A stretch of DNA of 64,000 bases from Rhodopseudomonas palustris (GTDB taxonomy: Bacteria; Pseudomonadota; Alphaproteobacteria; Rhizobiales; Xanthobacteraceae): positions 1-64,000 of the forward strand of contig NZ_QYYD01000024.1 of assembly GCF_003591005.1 (NCBI RefSeq), in the 5' to 3' direction. Positions 37,191 to 46,355 of this stretch are shown here, piece by piece. Positions within the stretch are counted from its first letter, which is position 1. Each line of letters opens with the position of its first letter. Under the pieces are notes generated by a model, which was not told the DNA's origin, searched no databases, and worked only from the letters and a program-made list of their open reading frames with translations. A program made the translations under genes and the position numbers.

Positions 37191-37999
37191 GCCAGGCACC
37201 CGATCTTCAAGGCACGCAGGATGGCCGCCGCGTGGAAATGAACATGCTGTCCTTCGACCCCGGGCGCCGCGTCACGCACCGCCTGACGTAGTCCCTCGAT
37301 GCTGAAGCTCGCTGGCCAATCGCCCGGATACAGCTCCACCGGCGGTGCCGACAGCGCGCCCGCGACAATGCGGCGATGACCCGACGCGGCGTCCGACACC
37401 ACGCAGCCGATTGCTTCGGCAAATTCGCCGACCTTGCGATTGTGCTTGTAGTAGCCGAACCGCATTGCGGGACCGAGCACCGGCACATCGATCCGAGCCA
37501 GCAACTCGCCCGGCTCCAGCGCAGTCGTGAAGCTCCCGAGCAGAAAGTCCGCGATCGGAAGCCGGCGCGTGCTTTGCGCTCCGACGAGATGAAGCTCGGC
37601 GCCCAGCGCCCGCAGGCAGGTCAACCAATCCGCCGCGGGATCGCAATGCGCGACGCTGCCGCCGATCGTGCCGCGATTGCGAACGCCGCGATAGGCGATG
37701 CCGCCCGCGACCTGACGCAGCAGATCGAACGTCGCTCCGGTGTGTGCCGAACGCTCGATTTGCGCGTGCGTGACCATCGCGCCGATCGAGATCACGCTCG
37801 GCGAGATATCGATGGTCGTCAGTTCGGCGATGCGCGAGATATCGACCACCGCTGTCGGCCGCACCAGGCGCATATTCAGCATCGGCACGAGCGATTGGCC
37901 GCCGGCCAGAACGCGCGCATCGCCGTCGTGATCGGCGAGCGCCTGCGCGGCCTCCGCCAGCGTGTTGGCGCGGATGAAATCGAAACTGATCGGCTTCAT
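37187..37999 (-). CDS. Molybdenum hydroxylase FAD-binding medium subunit (CoxM type)
   Basis: FAD subunit of 270 aa with the family motifs VLAGGQSLVPMLNMRL and RNRGTIGGSVAHCDPAADW, both of which contact FAD. It starts inside the CoxL-type stop (ATGA) and overlaps the CoxS-type start. With the large and small subunits it forms an alpha-beta-gamma hydroxylase that inserts a water-derived oxygen into an aldehyde or N-heteroaromatic ring. Confidence 0.93.
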   Translation of the reverse strand: MKPISFDFIRANTLAEAAQALADHDGDARVLAGGQSLVPMLNMRLVRPTAVVDISRIAELTTIDISPSVISIGAMVTHAQIERSAHTGATFDLLRQVAGGIAYRGVRNRGTIGGSVAHCDPAADWLTCLRALGAELHLVGAQSTRRLPIADFLLGSFTTALEPGELLARIDVPVLGPAMRFGYYKHNRKVGEFAEAIGCVVSDAASGHRRIVAGALSAPPVELYPGDWPASFSIEGLRQAVRDAAPGVEGQHVHFHAAAILRALKIGCLA

Positions 38000-40359
38000 G
38001 CTGCGCCTCGCGCGACGAAGCCGGCTTCCAATCCGACGGCGTCCAGCGCCGCCAAGATCCGCGACGGCGTCACCGGGACCTCCGCCACCTCCGCGCCGAA
38101 CGAGCGCAAGGCGTCATTGACCGCATTGACGATCGCGGCAGGCGGCGCGATCGCGCCACCCTCGCCCACCCCTTTGACGCCGAAACGCGTGAACGGCGAT
38201 GCGGTCTGGAAATTGAGCAGGCGAATGGTCGGCACGTCGCCGCAGCCCGGAACCAGATAGTCGGCCAGCGTCGAGGCCTGGGGCTGCCCCATCTCGTCGT
38301 AGCGCACCTCCTCGAATAGCGCGGTGCCGATGCCTTGAACGATGCCGCCCCAGATCTGGCCGTCGACGATCATCGGATTGACCTGGATGCCGCAATCATC
38401 GACGGCCACATAATCGCGTAGCTTGACGGTGGCGAAATCGCGATCGATCTCGAGCACACAGACGTGGCTCGAATAGGCGAATGCGCCGGAATCCTGCTGC
38501 GGACGATAGCCGCCGACGACTTCGAGGCCCGCGCTGTCGATGCCTTCCGGCAGCTCCGCCGGCTTGAAGTAATAGACGCGGGCGATTTCGGCGATCGTCA
38601 TCGATGCCGCGTCGGCGTGAAAGGCGCCGTCGCGGAACACCAGATCGTCCGGCGCGCGTTGCATCAGATGCGCAGCGGCGGCACGCAGCCGGACAATCAG
38701 CCGATCGCACGCATCGGCAATAGCGCCGCCGACCATCACCATGCCGCGCGACGCATAGGTGCCGGTGGAATAAGGCGTCAGCGCGGTATCGCCGTGGGTG
38801 ACCTGAATCTGATCGGTGTGGATGCCGAGAACCTGAGACGCGACCTGAGCGAACGACGTCTCCATGCCCTGCCCGTGCGACTGCACGCCGGTGCGGATAT
38901 CGACGCCGCCATCGGGCGTGATACGGACCGCGGCTTGCTCGTGGCCGGGCATCAGGCGCGTATTCATCCAGGCGAGCACGGACGTACTGATGCCGGTGTG
39001 TTCCGTATAGGTGGCGAACCCGACGCCGAGCAGCGAGCGGCCGTCGGCCAGGCGCTGCTGCTGCTCCTTGCGCAAGGCCGCGAGATCGATCGCGCCGAGC
39101 GCCGTCTCGAGGCATTTGGGGTAGTCGCCGCTGTCGTAGAGCTTTCCCGTCACCGACCGATACGGCATCAGCTCGACCGGAATTAGATTCTCGCGGCGGA
39201 CCTCGTGCGGCTCGCGGTTCACCGCGCGCGCCACCGCATCGACGATCAGCTCGGTCGCGAAACAGGCGCCGGGCCGGGCCACGGCGCGATAGGCCTGGAT
39301 CGGCGGCTTGTTGGTCGCGACGGTGCGCCCCGTGACCCGGTAGTTCTTGATTTGATACGGCCCCGGCAGGATGCCGGCCGCCTGGATCGCATCGAACGCG
39401 CAGGTGTGCGGCCAGATCGAATACGCACCGGCGTCCACAACAATGTCGGCGTCGAGTCCGAGCAAGCGCCCTTGCTCGTCCGCATAGGCCGTCATCGTGT
39501 AGATGTGCTCGCGCGAATTCGCTGCCGCCGTGAGATGCTCACGACGATCTTCCAGCCAGCGCACCGGGCGACGCAGTTTCATGGCGAGGAAGCCGAGGAT
39601 CAGTTCCTCGGGATGCAGGATGGCCTTGTAGCCGAAGCCGCCACCGACATCGGGAGCGATCACCCGGATTCGATTCTGGTCGAGATCGAGAAATTCCGAG
39701 AGCCCTGTGCGGATCAGATGCGGCGACTGGGTCGAGGAATAGACGATCAGCTGGCTGACACGCTCGTCCCACAGCGCGACGACGCCGCGTCCCTCGATCG
39801 GCACCATGGCCTGGCGCGCCAGCTTGAAGGTCCGCGTGACTTTGACCGGCGCCGCCTGACGGATCGGCTCGAAATCGTCGCCCTGCTGCAGACGGTGGAA
39901 GATGTTGTCCGGCAGGTCGGGATGCACCGCCGGCGCGCCGGGTTGCAGGGCCGCTTCGGCGGAGGTCAATGGATCGAGTTCGTCGAAGTCGAACATCACC
40001 CGCTCGGCGATGTCCTCGGCATCGGCGCGGTTCTTGCCCACGCACGCGGCGAGGATCTGGCCGACGAAATTGACCTTGTCCCGGGCCATCACCGGATAGG
40101 GCATTTTCTGATAGCCAGGGATCGTGGCCTCGGCGAGGATCGGACGGACCGCGTCGAGATCCGAACCGGCGAACACGCGGCTCCGGTCCGCATCCTCGAT
40201 GTCCGGCGCCTTCAAGATGGCATGCGCGACGGGACTGCGGACGAAGGCGACGTCGAGCATGCGCGGGAAAACCAGATCACCGATGAAGGTGCTTTGCCCA
40301 TGCAGATGACGCTTGTCTTCCTTCCGCGGAACGCTCGCGCCAATTCCTGTGGACCCCAT
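37996..40359 (-). CDS. Molybdenum hydroxylase large subunit (xanthine oxidase family)
   Basis: Molybdopterin subunit of 787 aa. It has APDVGGGFGYKAI for cofactor binding, IQAYRAVARPGA as the active-site loop, and GVKGVGEGGAIAPP with the catalytic Glu. True CO dehydrogenase (form I) has AYRCSFR with the Cu-binding Cys; this loop lacks that Cys and resembles form II (AYRGAGR), so it is not a CO dehydrogenase. The ATG at 40359 has GGGAGG 6 nt upstream; the frame is open to 40398, where an ATGA overlap with the LivF-type stop exists but no better ribosome-binding site. Location behind a transporter suggests that it hydroxylates the imported compound. Confidence 0.92.
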   Translation of the reverse strand: MGSTGIGASVPRKEDKRHLHGQSTFIGDLVFPRMLDVAFVRSPVAHAILKAPDIEDADRSRVFAGSDLDAVRPILAEATIPGYQKMPYPVMARDKVNFVGQILAACVGKNRADAEDIAERVMFDFDELDPLTSAEAALQPGAPAVHPDLPDNIFHRLQQGDDFEPIRQAAPVKVTRTFKLARQAMVPIEGRGVVALWDERVSQLIVYSSTQSPHLIRTGLSEFLDLDQNRIRVIAPDVGGGFGYKAILHPEELILGFLAMKLRRPVRWLEDRREHLTAAANSREHIYTMTAYADEQGRLLGLDADIVVDAGAYSIWPHTCAFDAIQAAGILPGPYQIKNYRVTGRTVATNKPPIQAYRAVARPGACFATELIVDAVARAVNREPHEVRRENLIPVELMPYRSVTGKLYDSGDYPKCLETALGAIDLAALRKEQQQRLADGRSLLGVGFATYTEHTGISTSVLAWMNTRLMPGHEQAAVRITPDGGVDIRTGVQSHGQGMETSFAQVASQVLGIHTDQIQVTHGDTALTPYSTGTYASRGMVMVGGAIADACDRLIVRLRAAAAHLMQRAPDDLVFRDGAFHADAASMTIAEIARVYYFKPAELPEGIDSAGLEVVGGYRPQQDSGAFAYSSHVCVLEIDRDFATVKLRDYVAVDDCGIQVNPMIVDGQIWGGIVQGIGTALFEEVRYDEMGQPQASTLADYLVPGCGDVPTIRLLNFQTASPFTRFGVKGVGEGGAIAPPAAIVNAVNDALRSFGAEVAEVPVTPSRILAALDAVGLEAGFVARGAA

Positions 40360-40394
40360 CTCGGACCTCCCGTATCCCCGACTTGCCGCGGGGC

Positions 40395-41108
40395 TCATCC
40401 GCCCAGATACGCGGCTTTGATGCCTTCGTCATCCAGCAGCGCCGAGGACGACATCTGCTTGGAGACGGTGCCGCGCTCGATCACATAGGCCAGCCGGCTG
40501 TATTCGAGCGCCATGAAAGCGTTCTGTTCGACAAGCAGGATCGAAACGCCCTGCTCATTGATGCTCCGGAGTTTTTCAAACACTTCCTCGACCAGATTTG
40601 GCGCCAGCCCCAATGACGGCTCGTCGAGCAGCATCAGCTTGGGCCGGGCCATGATGGCGCGGCCGATCGCGAGCATCTGCTGCTGGCCTCCCGACAGAGA
40701 CCACCCCAGCTGCTTGCGGCGCTCGGCCAGAATGGGAAACAGCTCGAAAACGCGGTCGAGATCTTCGGCAGCGGACTGACCGCGGCGGATCCACGGCGTC
40801 GTCGCCACGCGCAGATTGTCGTAGACGCTCAAACCCGGAAACACGCCTCGGCCTTCCGGCACCATGGAGATGCCGAGCTTGGCGATTTCGGGCGTCTCCC
40901 GCCCCAAGATCTCGACGCCGTCGAACTTGATCGAGCCCTGCGCGCGCAGCAATCCCATGATGGCGCGCAGCGTCGTCGTCTTGCCGGCTCCGTTGGCGCC
41001 GATCAACGTCACCATCTCGCCCTGGTTCACGGCAAGGTCGATGCCGTGCAGGACTTCGACGCCGTCCGCATAGGACGCGCTGACGGAATTCACCTCAAGC
41101 AAAGGCAT
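40395..41108 (-). CDS. HAAT ABC transporter ATPase, LivF type
   Basis: Cytoplasmic ATPase of 237 aa with Walker A GANGAGKTT, SMVPEGRGVF, signature WSLSGGQQQM and Walker B LLDEPSLGLAP. Its start overlaps the end of the fused LivM-LivG gene by 14 bp. Part of the eight-gene operon 44966 to 36072, just ahead of the molybdenum hydroxylase genes. Confidence 0.93.
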   Translation of the reverse strand: MPLLEVNSVSASYADGVEVLHGIDLAVNQGEMVTLIGANGAGKTTTLRAIMGLLRAQGSIKFDGVEILGRETPEIAKLGISMVPEGRGVFPGLSVYDNLRVATTPWIRRGQSAAEDLDRVFELFPILAERRKQLGWSLSGGQQQMLAIGRAIMARPKLMLLDEPSLGLAPNLVEEVFEKLRSINEQGVSILLVEQNAFMALEYSRLAYVIERGTVSKQMSSSALLDDEGIKAAYLGG

Positions 41109-42912
41109 TCTTCACGTCCTTGGCGGCGGCACGCTTTCCCAGATAGGCGCCGATGACTTCCGGATCCCGCTGAATCTGCGCCGGGGTGCCGTCGGCGATC
41201 TTCTTGCCGAAATTCAGCACCGTGATGCTGTCGGCAATCTTCATGACGAACGGCATGTTGTGCTCGACGATCAGCACCGTCAGGCCGATCGCCTTCATCT
41301 TGCGGACCTGCACCACCAGCCGTTCCACTTCCGTGGGGTTCATGCCTGCCGCCGGCTCGTCGAGCAGGATCATGCGCGGCCGCAGCGCCAGGGCGCGGGC
41401 GATCTCCACCATCCGCTGCTGCTCGTGCGGCAGTGCGCTGACCTGGATGTCGCGCATCGACCACAGGCCGACGAAGCGCAGCGCCGCTTCCGCCGTTGCG
41501 CGCAGTTCAGCCTCTTCTTGCGCGGCTACCGAACTGGCGATCATCACCGAAGACCAGCTCGCAGGCTTTGCGCCGCGGCAGCCAACCAGCACGTTGTCCA
41601 TCACCGACAGCGAATGAAACGACCGCAGATTCTGAAAGGTTCGCGCGATGCCCGCTTTGGCGATGTTCCAGGACGACGTCGCCGGCAGCGTCTTGCCGGC
41701 AAATCGCATCACGCCCTCCTGACGCTGGTACACGCCGGAGACAAGGTTGATGAAGGTCGACTTGCCGGCGCCGTTCGGGCCGATCAGCGCATGGATCGTC
41801 CCAGCGCGCACCTGCATCGACAGATCGTTGATCGCCACCAGGCCGCCGAACCGGCAAGTCAGGTTCTCGATCGACAGCATCACATCAGTGCTCTGCTCTG
41901 CACCGCCCCGCGGGCGCAGCAGATCGATCGCCGGATTGTCGATCGCCAACTCTTCAATCGCGCCGTTCTCGCCGAGCTGCGGCACCTTCACCGCCTTGCG
42001 GCGACGCAGGAACCCGAGAATGCCGTAAGGCAGGAACACCACCGCGAACGCCACGCCCGCGCCGTAGATGACCTGATAGTACTCCTTCGAGATCCTCAGC
42101 GCCTCGGGCAGCATGGTGATGAAGCCCGCGCCCAGAACCGGCCCGAAGGTGGTGCCCATCCCGCCGAGCAGCACCATGCTCAGCACCTGAGCCGTCACCT
42201 CGAACGTGAAGGCGTCCGGGCTGATGAAGCCGACCAGATGCGCGTAAAGCGAGCCGGCACAGCCCGCAATCACAGAGCTGATCACGAAGGCCAGGATCTT
42301 GATGCGCGTGACGTTGACGCCGGTCGTGCCGGCGGCCATTTCGGAGTCGCGCAGCGCCGCAAAGCTGCGGCCGTATTTCGATTTCTCCGTCCGGCGGGCG
42401 AGCACTAGGACGAGGCCGAGAAAGGCTAAGCCGAGATAAAAGAACCTCTGATCGTTATCGAACTGGAAGCCGAACAGCGACGGCGCCGGGATCGCCGCGA
42501 TGCCGTCGCCGCCGTGGGTGACTTCCTGCCAATTGTACAGCACGATGCGGATGATTTCGCCGAACCCGAGCGTGCCAAAAGCGAGATAATGCCCCTTCAG
42601 ACGCAGCGCCGGAACGCCGATGATCAGCCCGGCCAGACCGGCCATTACGCCGGCGAGCACGAAGACGGGCCAGAACATCGCGCCGGATCCGGCGTGGGTG
42701 AGAATGCCGGCGGTGTAGGCGCCGATGCCGAAGAAGCCGGCATGGCCGAGCGAGATCTGGCCGGCGTAGCCCAGCACGAAGTTCAGGCTGATGGCCAGGA
42801 TGGCGTAAATGATGCCGACATTGACCAGCCGCATCAGATAATCGTTAGGAACGATAGCGGGCACAATCAGCAGCGCCGCGCAGACGCCAGGGATGAGCAG
42901 CTTACGCATCAT
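41095..42912 (-). CDS. Fused LivM permease-LivG ATPase of HAAT ABC transporter
   Basis: Single polypeptide of 605 aa. Residues 1 to about 310 form the LivM permease (ISLNFVLGYAGQISLGHAGFFGIGAY, LLGGMGTTFGPVLGAG); a linker of about 35 residues follows; residues 345-600 form the LivG ATPase (Walker A GPNGAGKST, signature SALPHEQQRMVEIARALA, Walker B LLDEPAAGMNP). The stretch around 41900-42000 reads through without a stop, so it is a genuine fusion. In the other three transporters of this window the two parts are separate genes. The start overlaps the LivH stop by one base. Confidence 0.92.
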   Translation of the reverse strand: MMRKLLIPGVCAALLIVPAIVPNDYLMRLVNVGIIYAILAISLNFVLGYAGQISLGHAGFFGIGAYTAGILTHAGSGAMFWPVFVLAGVMAGLAGLIIGVPALRLKGHYLAFGTLGFGEIIRIVLYNWQEVTHGGDGIAAIPAPSLFGFQFDNDQRFFYLGLAFLGLVLVLARRTEKSKYGRSFAALRDSEMAAGTTGVNVTRIKILAFVISSVIAGCAGSLYAHLVGFISPDAFTFEVTAQVLSMVLLGGMGTTFGPVLGAGFITMLPEALRISKEYYQVIYGAGVAFAVVFLPYGILGFLRRRKAVKVPQLGENGAIEELAIDNPAIDLLRPRGGAEQSTDVMLSIENLTCRFGGLVAINDLSMQVRAGTIHALIGPNGAGKSTFINLVSGVYQRQEGVMRFAGKTLPATSSWNIAKAGIARTFQNLRSFHSLSVMDNVLVGCRGAKPASWSSVMIASSVAAQEEAELRATAEAALRFVGLWSMRDIQVSALPHEQQRMVEIARALALRPRMILLDEPAAGMNPTEVERLVVQVRKMKAIGLTVLIVEHNMPFVMKIADSITVLNFGKKIADGTPAQIQRDPEVIGAYLGKRAAAKDVKNAFA

Positions 42913-43772
42913 CAGCCGCGTTCCTTGATCGCTTCGCCGAGCAGCCCGCGCGGGAACGCCACCAGAAACACGATGAGGACGGCGATGCAGATCGCATCCT
43001 TGTAGACCGACGAAATGTACACCGCGGTCAGGATCTCGATCAGGCCGACCGCAATTCCGCCGATCACCACACCGGGGATCGAGCCGAAGCCGCCGATCAC
43101 CACCGCGATGAAAGCCTTCAGCAGGACCGCGGCTCCCATGTCGGTATCGATCAGGAAGATCGGCGCCAGCAACACGCCTGCCACGCCGGCAATGGCGCCC
43201 GACATGATGAAGGTGATGCCGATCATCCGCCGCGGATAGATACCCAACAGCTGCGCCATCTGCGGATTTTGCGCGGTCGCGCGTAGGCGGCGGCCGAGAT
43301 CGGTGTGGAAGAACAACACGTATTGGGCCAGCAGCAGAACCGCCGTCACGACAATGATGGCGACGTTCTCAGGCGACAGGACAACCGACCCGATCCTGAT
43401 GGAGTCCGCCGAGGTCAGCGCAGGCACCTTCAGCGGGTTCGGTCCCCAGATGATCAGCGCCAGATTGCGCACCAGAATCGAGAACCCGATCGTGGCGATG
43501 ACGAAATAGAGGAAGGATCGATCCTTCAATGGATAGAACAGCAGCTTCTGAAACACCCAGCCGAGCAAGCCGACCGCGGCGACGGTGATGACCACGGCGA
43601 GCCAATAAGGAATCGGCATCGCCGTGGTCGTGTAGAGCACGAAGGCTCCCAGCATGACGAACTCGCCCTGGGAGAAGTTGAGCCCCCCCGAAGCATTGTA
43701 GATGAGGACAAAGGCGAGCCCGACGAGTGCGTAGATGCACCCCATCGCCACGCCTGATGCGATAATCTGCAA
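42912..43772 (-). CDS. HAAT ABC transporter permease, LivH type
   Basis: Inner-membrane permease of 286 aa: IIASGVAMGCIYALVGLAFVLIYNASGGLNFSQGEFVMLG at the N-terminus and FIAVVIGGFGSIPGVVIGG near the end. It lies 42 bp after the binding-protein gene and overlaps the fused LivM-LivG gene by one base. Confidence 0.93.
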   Translation of the reverse strand: MQIIASGVAMGCIYALVGLAFVLIYNASGGLNFSQGEFVMLGAFVLYTTTAMPIPYWLAVVITVAAVGLLGWVFQKLLFYPLKDRSFLYFVIATIGFSILVRNLALIIWGPNPLKVPALTSADSIRIGSVVLSPENVAIIVVTAVLLLAQYVLFFHTDLGRRLRATAQNPQMAQLLGIYPRRMIGITFIMSGAIAGVAGVLLAPIFLIDTDMGAAVLLKAFIAVVIGGFGSIPGVVIGGIAVGLIEILTAVYISSVYKDAICIAVLIVFLVAFPRGLLGEAIKERG

Positions 43773-43814
43773 GATCCACAGTCCGTTTCTGAGAGACCGA
43801 CGAAATTGTGCGAA

Positions 43815-44966
43815 TTACTTGCGGGCTACGACCTTGACGTCGCCGTTCGGCTGGATCTGCATGATCACCGAACTGTGCCAGAGATTGCCCTCTTCGTCCG
43901 CCTTGTAGGTACCGAGGATGCCGTCGTAGGACTTCGTGGCCATACCTTCGCGGATCGCTTCACGATCGGCGCCCTTTTCCTTCATCACAGAGATCAGCAT
44001 ACCGACCGCGTCGTAATCCTGCGCGATGTACATGTCGGGCGCGAACCCGGCCTTCTTCTTGTAGGCCTCGACGAAGGTCTTCACGGCCGGACGATCGTTG
44101 ATTGTCGGCAGCACGTCGGGCGCCTGGCAGTACTTGCCCGCCATGTCGGACGCGGACACGAGATCGCGCAGGAACGCCTTGCACAGGCTGGCCGAGGCGA
44201 CGTAGTCCGCCTTGCTTTCGAGCTGGTTGAACTTCTTCACCACCAGGGCTTCGTCGACTGGATAACCCTGCGTGTAAACGACATCGGCATCGGCGCTCTT
44301 CATCGCCATGACCTGAGCGGTCATATCCTTGTCGGTCGGCTGATAGGACGCGACCGCGACCGGCTCGACGCCGAGCTTCTTGAGTTCCTGAGTCAGGAAG
44401 TCACGACCGGAATAACCCCATTCGGCCATGACGTGCATGATGCCGACCTTGGTCTTCTTCAGGTCCTTGACGATGAAGTTGGCCAGCACGACCTTGTCGG
44501 CCTCGTCGTGCGAACTGTCGCGGAAGAAGTATTTGGCACCTTGCTGGGTGACGCGGCGCGTGCTCGGCCCGGCGATCAGCGGCACCTTGGCCTTCTCGGT
44601 CATCGGCATCATCGCCAGAATCTGCGTGCCGAGACCCGGGCCGATGATGGCAACCGGCTGCGACTGAAGCACCTTGTTGAGCGCATTGATGGCCGTGGTG
44701 TTCGACGCCTGGGTGTCCTCGACGACGAGTTCGATCTCACGCCCGCCGACGCCGCCGGCCTTGTTGGCCTCGTCGACCGCCAGCGAGATCGCGTCGAGAT
44801 TTGGCTTGCCGTAGGGGGCGAGCACGCCGGTCAGCGGCAGCACGACGCCGACGACGATCTTCGGCTTGGCCTGCGCGAACGCGTTCGGCGCCGCGAGAGA
44901 CGATCCGACCAACGCAACCGCCGCCAGCGCGGCCAGCACGGAGAAGCGCCGACTCAGGTGTTTCAT
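43815..44966 (-). CDS. HAAT-type ABC transporter substrate-binding protein
   Basis: Periplasmic binding protein of 383 aa, signal peptide about residues 1-32 (AFAQA cleavage region), then KIVVGVVLPLTGVLAPYGKPN. GGGAG lies upstream of the ATG. It is the first gene of an operon that continues with LivH, fused LivM-LivG, LivF and the molybdenum hydroxylase subunits. Its promoter (45102-45130) is among the best sigma-70 matches in the window and is overlapped by the F420-regulon palindrome. The ligand is probably the hydroxylase substrate; identity unknown. Confidence 0.93.
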   Translation of the reverse strand: MKHLSRRFSVLAALAAVALVGSSLAAPNAFAQAKPKIVVGVVLPLTGVLAPYGKPNLDAISLAVDEANKAGGVGGREIELVVEDTQASNTTAINALNKVLQSQPVAIIGPGLGTQILAMMPMTEKAKVPLIAGPSTRRVTQQGAKYFFRDSSHDEADKVVLANFIVKDLKKTKVGIMHVMAEWGYSGRDFLTQELKKLGVEPVAVASYQPTDKDMTAQVMAMKSADADVVYTQGYPVDEALVVKKFNQLESKADYVASASLCKAFLRDLVSASDMAGKYCQAPDVLPTINDRPAVKTFVEAYKKKAGFAPDMYIAQDYDAVGMLISVMKEKGADREAIREGMATKSYDGILGTYKADEEGNLWHSSVIMQIQPNGDVKVVARK

Positions 44967-45078
44967 TTTTCAACTCCCGTTCAGTAGTGACAAGATCGCT
45001 GCTTAGTCGACGCGCACGCATGAAAGCGTTTTTGCGAGCGTATAGCGAAGCGTTTCTCAAGAAAAGAATAAAAACGTT

Positions 45079-45130
45079 GTTTCTTTCAGAGAAACAGCGT
45101 TATTATCCTCCCGCGGCTGACCACGGTCAA
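45079..45130 (-). promoter_or_regulatory. Promoter and palindrome of the transporter-hydroxylase operon
   Basis: Minus strand: TTGACC (45130-45125), 17-bp spacer, GATAAT (45107-45102), then palindrome GTTTCT-N5-AGAAAC at 45079-45095, which starts at about the predicted +1. It lies 112 bp upstream of the binding-protein ATG and 250 bp upstream of the divergent IclR gene. The rest of the 379-bp gap is without recognisable features. Confidence 0.72.
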
Positions 45131-45345
45131 TTCGGAAACAACGTGCACATCGGCGCAAATTTTGAGCAAGAAATGCAGCACCGACGGGCGCGGCGCAGCG
45201 ACGCAGGAATGGCGATCACGCGCTCGGCAGCGGCGTCGGTATGCGACCGCCGCAGCCTATGCTACGCGCTTAAACTGCACGATCCTCGGATCGGTTTTGC
45301 CCAGGTAACGACCGTTAGTGACGAACTCGAATATTGGTCCGGACG

Positions 45346-46131
45346 ATGAAAACGCCATCAGAACCAGGAAATCAGTCGCTTCTGCGCGGCCTCAGGATCC
45401 TCGAGGCTTATACGTCCGACAAACAGGCTTGGGGCGTTCGCGAACTGGGGCGGGAGCTTGAGATCAATGCCGCCACGACCTATCGGCTGATCTCCGCCCT
45501 CGCCTCGCGCGGCTACCTCGAGCAGAATCCCGAGACCCAAAAATATCATCTCGGCCCGAAGGTCGTCCAACTCGCGGCCAGCTACTCGGTCCGTAACTCG
45601 CTGATCGAAGTCGGGCTGCGCGTCTTCGCCAAGTACGAGCAGAAATTTCCCTACAATTTCTACATCGGGGTGATGAGCCATCACGAAGTGATCTATGTGG
45701 CCGTCCACGAATCGCGCGGTCCACTGAAGATCACTACCGAACCAGGTCAGAGCGTCAGCATCTACGGTTCGGCGCTCGGCAAGCTGCTGCTCGCCAATGA
45801 GAGCGATGAGTTCATCAAGAAACTGGTGGCCGGCAATCCGGTCAAGAAGATCACGCCGCTGACCGTCGCCGACGAAAAGGAGCTGATGCGGCAAATCCGG
45901 CAGATCCGCAAACTCGGCTACGCCATTAATCGCGGCGAGATCTATGCCGAGATCGCCTCCGTGGCGACGGCGATCCGAGGGCCCGATGGCTCGGTGATCG
46001 CCGGCGTCTCGTTGAGCTTTCCGATGCTCTATATGGAGACCGGCAAGATCGCGATCGAGGACGTCATCGAGCTGGCCTTGCAGGTCGGCGAGGAAATCTC
46101 CTCGATGAACCGGCGCACCGTGATCCGTTAG
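45346..46131 (+). CDS. IclR family transcriptional regulator
   Basis: Regulator of 261 aa. N-terminal winged helix-turn-helix (GVRELGRELEINAATTYRLISALASRGYLEQNPETQKYHLG) and C-terminal IclR effector domain (SIYGSALGKLLLANE, GYAINRGEIYAEIASVATAIRGPDGSVIAGVSLSFP). ATG 45346 is chosen over TTG 45334. It sits centrally among the F420 units and is divergent from the transporter-hydroxylase operon. IclR proteins such as KdgR bind palindromes with TGAAA/TTTCA half-sites, which matches the GTTTCA-N5-TGAAAC sites here. It is therefore the best candidate for the regulon's control protein. Confidence 0.93.
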   Translation: MKTPSEPGNQSLLRGLRILEAYTSDKQAWGVRELGRELEINAATTYRLISALASRGYLEQNPETQKYHLGPKVVQLAASYSVRNSLIEVGLRVFAKYEQKFPYNFYIGVMSHHEVIYVAVHESRGPLKITTEPGQSVSIYGSALGKLLLANESDEFIKKLVAGNPVKKITPLTVADEKELMRQIRQIRKLGYAINRGEIYAEIASVATAIRGPDGSVIAGVSLSFPMLYMETGKIAIEDVIELALQVGEEISSMNRRTVIR

Positions 46132-46179
46132 AGCGGTTCAGCGATTGATTGAAGCGAAGCTGTCGCCTCACCTGCGGAG

Positions 46180-46300
46180 TCGTCATCCTGAGGTGCGCGC
46201 GTAGCGCGCCGCGAAGGATGCGGCCAAGGTGTTCGCGGCTCATCCTTCGAGGCCCGCAGCGCCGCGCACAGCGCGGCACAGCGGGCACCTCAGGATGACG
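46180..46300. repeat. REP palindrome (CGTCATCCTGAGGTGC type)
   Basis: Large imperfect inverted repeat beginning CGTCATCCTGAGGTGCGCG and ending GGGCACCTCAGGATGACG, with nested GGATG/CATCC arms. It fills the gap between the convergent IclR and M24 genes. A third REP family in this window, also well known from Bradyrhizobium relatives. Confidence 0.8.
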
Positions 46301-46355
46301 GCGGCGTTTCTATCAGAGGCAGACATGCTCTAGACCACGGTGCGCCGTCCGGTGA

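Noticed and set aside
36072-40359. Aerobic CO dehydrogenase (coxMSL plus coxG)
   Set aside because: The large subunit lacks the AYRCSFR loop with the Cu-binding Cys, and no coxD/coxE/coxF maturation genes are present. A general molybdenum hydroxylase fits better.
40360-40398. An upstream start for the molybdenum hydroxylase large subunit at 40398, overlapping the LivF-type stop
   Set aside because: The ATG at 40359 has a strong GGGAGG site, and the added 13 residues do not resemble the family N-terminus. The ATGA overlap keeps it as a minor possibility.
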